From: Solimonas soli DSM 21787
Lineage (GTDB): Bacteria > Pseudomonadota > Gammaproteobacteria > Nevskiales > Nevskiaceae
Direction: 5' to 3'
Length of the DNA: 64,000 nt
Assembly (NCBI RefSeq): GCF_000474945.1
Contig: NZ_KI440837.1
Location: 186,001-250,000 of the forward strand
Below the pieces are notes generated by a model. That model worked only from the letters and a program-made list of their open reading frames with translations, was not told the DNA's origin and made no database searches. The position numbers and the translations under genes were made by a program. Shown here one piece after another: positions 60,448 to 64,000 of this stretch (position 1 is the first letter of the stretch; every line of letters begins with the position of its first letter).

Positions 60448-62846
60448 AATCCGACGGGACGTCCCGCGTCAGGCCGAAGGCGGCGCGGCGCTACGGCGTC
60501 GCACTCGGCCTCGCCTCCGGCCTGCTGGTCGGCGCCCTGCCGATGCCGCACGCGCTCGCCCAGAACGGCGCCGTCGCCCAGCTCGTGCAGCAGGCCGAAT
60601 TCTGGGACGCCAAGCAGCGGCCCGATCTGGCGCGCGACAGCTGGAAGCGCGTGCTCGCCGCCGATCCGGACAACGCCAAGGCGCTCGCCCGTCTCGCCGT
60701 CCTCGAACAGCAGAACGGCAATGCCGCCGAAGCGCAGCGCTATCTCGACAAGCTGCGCGCGGTGGCGCCGGATTCGCCGCAGATCAAGCAGGCGCAGTCC
60801 GAGCTGCAGGGCGGCGGCCGCGCCGCCACGCTGGCGCGCGCGCGCCTGCTGGCGCAGCAGGGCAAGGCCGCCGACGCGATCGGCGCCTACGAGCAGGTGT
60901 TCGGCGGCAAGACGCCGCCGGACGATCTCGGCGCGCTCGAGTATTACGAGACCATGGCCGGCATCGAGAGCCGCTACGGCGAGGCGCGCGAGGCGCTCGC
61001 CACGCTGGCGCAGCGCAATGCCGGCGACGCGCGCTATGCGCTCACCTACGCGCGCGTGCTCAGCTACCGCGCCAGCACGCGTCGCGACGCCATCGAACGC
61101 CTGCGCGGCCTGTCGGCCGACGCCAAGTACGGCGCCGACGCGCGGCGCGCCTGGCGCCAGGCGCTGATCTGGCTGCAGGCGACGCCCGCCGACCAGCCGC
61201 TGTACGAAACCTACCTGGCGACCGCCGGCAACGACGCCGAGATCGCACAGAAGCTGGCGGCGCTGAAGGACGCGCGCGCCGGCGCCGCCGCCGCGCAGGC
61301 GAGCCAGACCGCGGATGCCGAGCTGTCGCGCGCCTTCGGCCATCTCAACGACGACGAACTCGACGCCGCCGAGGCCGGCTTCGAGCGCCTGATCGGCGGC
61401 AACGGCGCCAACGCCGCCGACGCGCGCGCCGGCCTCGGCCTCGTGCGCCTGCGCCAGCAGCGCTTCGGCGACGCCAGCAGCCTGTTCGACACGGCGATCC
61501 GCGCCAAGCCCGGTCTCGAAGCGCGTTATCGCGAAGCGCGCCGCACCGCGAATTTCTGGAACCACGTGCGCAGCGGCGAGCGCGCCGCGGCGGCGGCCGA
61601 CACGCGCCGCGCCGAAAGCGAATACGCCGCCGCCTTGGCCGCGCCGCCGCCGGGCGGCGCGCCGGCTTCGGTGACCCGCGCCTACGCCGACGCGCTGGTC
61701 GCCAACCACAAAAGCACGCAGGCCGAACAGCTGCTGCGCACGGCGCTGAAGACGCAGGCGAACCAGCCGGAACTGGTCGGCGGCCTCGCCGGCATCCTCA
61801 TCCGCAGCGGGCGCAGCGACGAGGCCAACCGCCTGCTCGCCGGCGCGCCGGAAAGCTCGCGCGCCGAATTCCGCACCGCGCAGGCCGAGATCGCGCGCCA
61901 GCAGGCGGCGACGCTGGTGCAGGCCGGCCGCAACGCCGAGGCCGAGCAGAAGCTGCGCGAGGCGCTGGTCGCGGCGCCGGAGTCGCCGTGGATCCGTCTC
62001 GATCTGGCGCGCCTCTACCGCCGCATGGGCCGCGACGCCGAAGCCGAATCCCTGCTCAACGCGATGGTCGACGCATCCGCCGACACCGCGCAGGCGCGTC
62101 TCGCGCAGGCTTACGCCTACGCCGAATCGCAGCGCTGGTACGAAACGCTGCTGGCGCTGGAGAACGTGCCGCCGGCCGATCGCGGCGCCGACGCGCGCAC
62201 GCTGCAGCGCGAGGCCTGGGTGCGCTACCAGGTGCAGCGTGCCACGCAGGCCGCCAAGCAGGGCGACGCCAGCCACGCCGCCGAATGGCTCGGCGCCGCC
62301 GTCGACGCCGCCGGCAACGATCCGGCGCTGGCCAGCGCGCTCGCGCAGGGCTGGTCGGCGCTCGGCGATCCGGCGCGCGCCGTCGCCGTCATGCGCCGCA
62401 GCTTCGCCAAGCGCGGCGAGCCGGCGGTCGGCGATCGCATCCAGTACGCCGCGCTGCTGCTGCAGCTCGACCAGGACGCCGAGTTCGAAGCCGTCAGCAC
62501 GACCCTCATCCAGCGCGGCGGCATGACACCGCAGCAGGCGACGACGCTGGAAGACCTGATCGTCGGCTATCGCATCAAGCTCGCCGACCGCGCCCGCGAG
62601 CGCGGCGACTTCGCCGGCGCCTACAAGCAGCTGCGCGAAGTGGTCGCGCGCTATCCGCAGCAGCCGCGCGTGCAGATGGCGCTGTCGCGCCTGTTCGCCT
62701 CGGCTGGCGAGCCGGACAAGTCGCTGGCGATCGCGCGCTCGATGATGAACCCGTCCGGCACGGGGCCGGAGCCGAGCGACGACGTGCTGTTCGCCAGCAT
62801 CGACGCCGCGCTCGCGGCGAAGGATCGCGACAGCGCGGCGCGCTGA
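60444..62846 (+). CDS. bcsC: BcsC N-terminal TPR region, ended by an in-frame TGA
   Basis: An 800-residue exported protein with a signal peptide (about residues 10-36, ending ALAQ) and about 18 TPR-like repeats in the periplasm, which in intact BcsC lead to a C-terminal outer-membrane porin. Here a TGA at 62844-62846 ends the frame just after AAKDRDSAAR. The porin sequence continues in the same frame directly after the stop (next feature). So the gene product would lack the export pore. ATG 60444 overlaps the bcsZ stop; ATG 60438 is also possible. Confidence 0.88.
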   Translation: MKSDGTSRVRPKAARRYGVALGLASGLLVGALPMPHALAQNGAVAQLVQQAEFWDAKQRPDLARDSWKRVLAADPDNAKALARLAVLEQQNGNAAEAQRYLDKLRAVAPDSPQIKQAQSELQGGGRAATLARARLLAQQGKAADAIGAYEQVFGGKTPPDDLGALEYYETMAGIESRYGEAREALATLAQRNAGDARYALTYARVLSYRASTRRDAIERLRGLSADAKYGADARRAWRQALIWLQATPADQPLYETYLATAGNDAEIAQKLAALKDARAGAAAAQASQTADAELSRAFGHLNDDELDAAEAGFERLIGGNGANAADARAGLGLVRLRQQRFGDASSLFDTAIRAKPGLEARYREARRTANFWNHVRSGERAAAAADTRRAESEYAAALAAPPPGGAPASVTRAYADALVANHKSTQAEQLLRTALKTQANQPELVGGLAGILIRSGRSDEANRLLAGAPESSRAEFRTAQAEIARQQAATLVQAGRNAEAEQKLREALVAAPESPWIRLDLARLYRRMGRDAEAESLLNAMVDASADTAQARLAQAYAYAESQRWYETLLALENVPPADRGADARTLQREAWVRYQVQRATQAAKQGDASHAAEWLGAAVDAAGNDPALASALAQGWSALGDPARAVAVMRRSFAKRGEPAVGDRIQYAALLLQLDQDAEFEAVSTTLIQRGGMTPQQATTLEDLIVGYRIKLADRARERGDFAGAYKQLREVVARYPQQPRVQMALSRLFASAGEPDKSLAIARSMMNPSGTGPEPSDDVLFASIDAALAAKDRDSAAR

Positions 62847-64000
62847 ATCGACCTCGCCTTCAAGCGCGGCGACGATCCGGTCGCCGCGCAGCGCGCCGCC
62901 GGCCGTCTCGCCGAGCTGCGCGGCCGCCAGGCCGAGGCACTCGGCCATTACCGCGAGGCAGAGCTGCTGGCCAGGCAGCAGGATGCCTACGGCGCCGCGC
63001 CGCCGGACCTGACCCTGATCGATCCGGCGACCGGCAGCGGCACGCTGCTGCCCGACCCGATGCGCGACATGCTGCGCGGCGAGGACGTGCCGGTCGGCCC
63101 GCTGCTGCCGCGCGCGCCGGATGCCGGCAGCGAAGCCGTGCTGCCCGCCTCGCCGACGCTGCCGGCGCCGCGCGCCACGCCGCCGGCCGTCGCACCGCCG
63201 GCGACGGACGATCGCTACCGTGGCTACCGGCTCGATTCGCGGCTCGGCGACGGCGGCGGCGCTTCGGCGTCGAGCCCGCGCTACGGCGCGCCGCTGGCCC
63301 TGCAGTTCGAGCGCCGCATGCGCGTGCCGGCCAGCGATTCGCAATGGGTCGCGCCGTTCTCCGCCGCGCAGGTGCAGCCCATGGAGCGCCTCGCCGGCGA
63401 AGTCAGCGGCTGGGCGCTCGGCGGCTTCGAGAGCCGCGCGCGCAACGGTGAATCGGGCCTCGGCCGGCTCTACGATCTGGAAACGCCGATCGACTGGGCA
63501 AGCACCGAGTGGCGCGGCGGCCGCGTCGCGCTGCGCATCCGTCCCGCCTATCTCGACGCCGGCACCGTGTCCGGCCAGCGCCAGCTGGTGAAGTTCGGCT
63601 CGCTGGCGCTCAACCTCGGCCAGAACCAGGATCTCGACGACCTGCCGCCGATCGACCAGTCCGACGGCGGCCTCGCGCTCGGCGCCGCCTGGCAGCTCGC
63701 CGATGTCAGCGCCGACATCGGCACCACGCCGCTCGGCTTCGACATCGAGAACCTGGTCGGCGGCATTCAGTGGACGCCGAGCTTCGACGCACTGAGCCTG
63801 AAGATCGATGTCTCGCGGCGCGCCGTCACCGACAGCCTGCTGTCCTACGCCGGCACGCACGACGAATCGACCGGCCATGAATGGGGCGGCATCACGCGCA
63901 CCGGCGGCCGCGTCGATCTCGCCTACGACTTCGGCAGCTTCGGCCTCTACGGCAACGGCGCGTACTACAGCCTTACCGGCCGCAACGTCGACGAGAACAC
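62847..64000 (+). pseudogene. bcsC: BcsC C-terminal porin region, downstream of the stop (cut by window edge)
   Basis: In the same frame as the TPR half, this stretch reads without a stop to the end of the window: further TPR helices (LAELRGRQAEALGHYREAEL), then a Pro-rich linker, then the BcsC_C porin start with SRLGDGGGASASSPRYGAPL, VAPFSAAQVQPMERL and long beta-strand segments with alternating polar/hydrophobic residues. It lacks its own signal peptide or start site. It would only be made by readthrough of the TGA. The intact protein is needed for cellulose passage across the outer membrane. Confidence 0.8.

Noticed and set aside
62844..62846. Selenocysteine coding at the bcsC TGA
   Set aside because: No hairpin resembling a SECIS element is visible just downstream and BcsC is not a selenoprotein family; mutation, error or weak readthrough are simpler.
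60402..63878. A 1158-codon minus-strand frame opposite bcsC
   Set aside because: Shadow of the GC-rich BcsC gene; no recognisable domain and wrong codon-position composition.

Overview
The window looks like chromosome of a very GC-rich gammaproteobacterium, probably near Xanthomonadales/Nevskiales. This is inferred from FabV, hupB-tRNA and ppiD neighbourhoods, a TtpC-type TonB system, a BcsD-containing cellulose operon and the codon use; no 16S gene is present. One foreign block (about 25.05-52.42 kb) is visibly richer in A/T.

Layout. 0-3.4 kb (minus): a TtpC-type TonB energising operon (DUF3450, TtpC-like, ExbB, ExbD, TonB-like, cut by the window edge). 3.4-5.3 kb: a hydrolase, a rhodanese, tRNA-Asp, tRNA-Val and hupB. 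5.7-14.8 kb (plus): a tightly overlapping operon of exported TPR proteins, two TPR lipoproteins, a TolQ/ExbB-like channel, two ExbD-like proteins and a protein with an AgmX/PglI-type C-terminus. This is the gene set of an Agl-Glt-like envelope motor. 14.9-25 kb: fabV, ppiD, tRNA-His and tRNA-Lys, an ABC exporter, an AraC regulator divergent from a fatty acid hydroxylase, an acyltransferase, gene debris and a spermidine-synthase-like gene.

25.05-52.42 kb is a genomic island inside a tRNA-Arg(TCT) gene. A 13-bp direct repeat (the anticodon loop and part of its stem) lies at both ends. The 3' half of the host tRNA is at the left end and the 5' half at the right end, so the host gene is broken. 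Just after its integrase the island carries a complete tRNA-Arg(TCT) with a different anticodon stem, which looks like a replacement. The island then carries small regulators, iteron-like repeats, a DEDDh-type exonuclease and a HigB/HigA-like pair. A long co-directional defence-type array follows: a truncated HsdR-type nuclease domain, a DUF1998 helicase (DruE or fused DrmA-DrmB-like), a SNF2 helicase (DrmD-like), a gamma-type N6-adenine methyltransferase, a coiled-coil ATPase, a RES-domain protein, an HNH nuclease, a KAP-type NTPase and a second HNH nuclease. This looks like a DISARM/Druantia hybrid joined to a nuclease/NADase module and is the best candidate for an undescribed system.

52.5-64 kb: a small membrane protein, a lipoprotein, and a bcs cellulose operon (bcsD, bcsR/P-like, bcsA, bcsB, bcsZ, bcsC) that runs off the window. 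bcsC is interrupted by an in-frame TGA exactly between its TPR half and its outer-membrane porin half.
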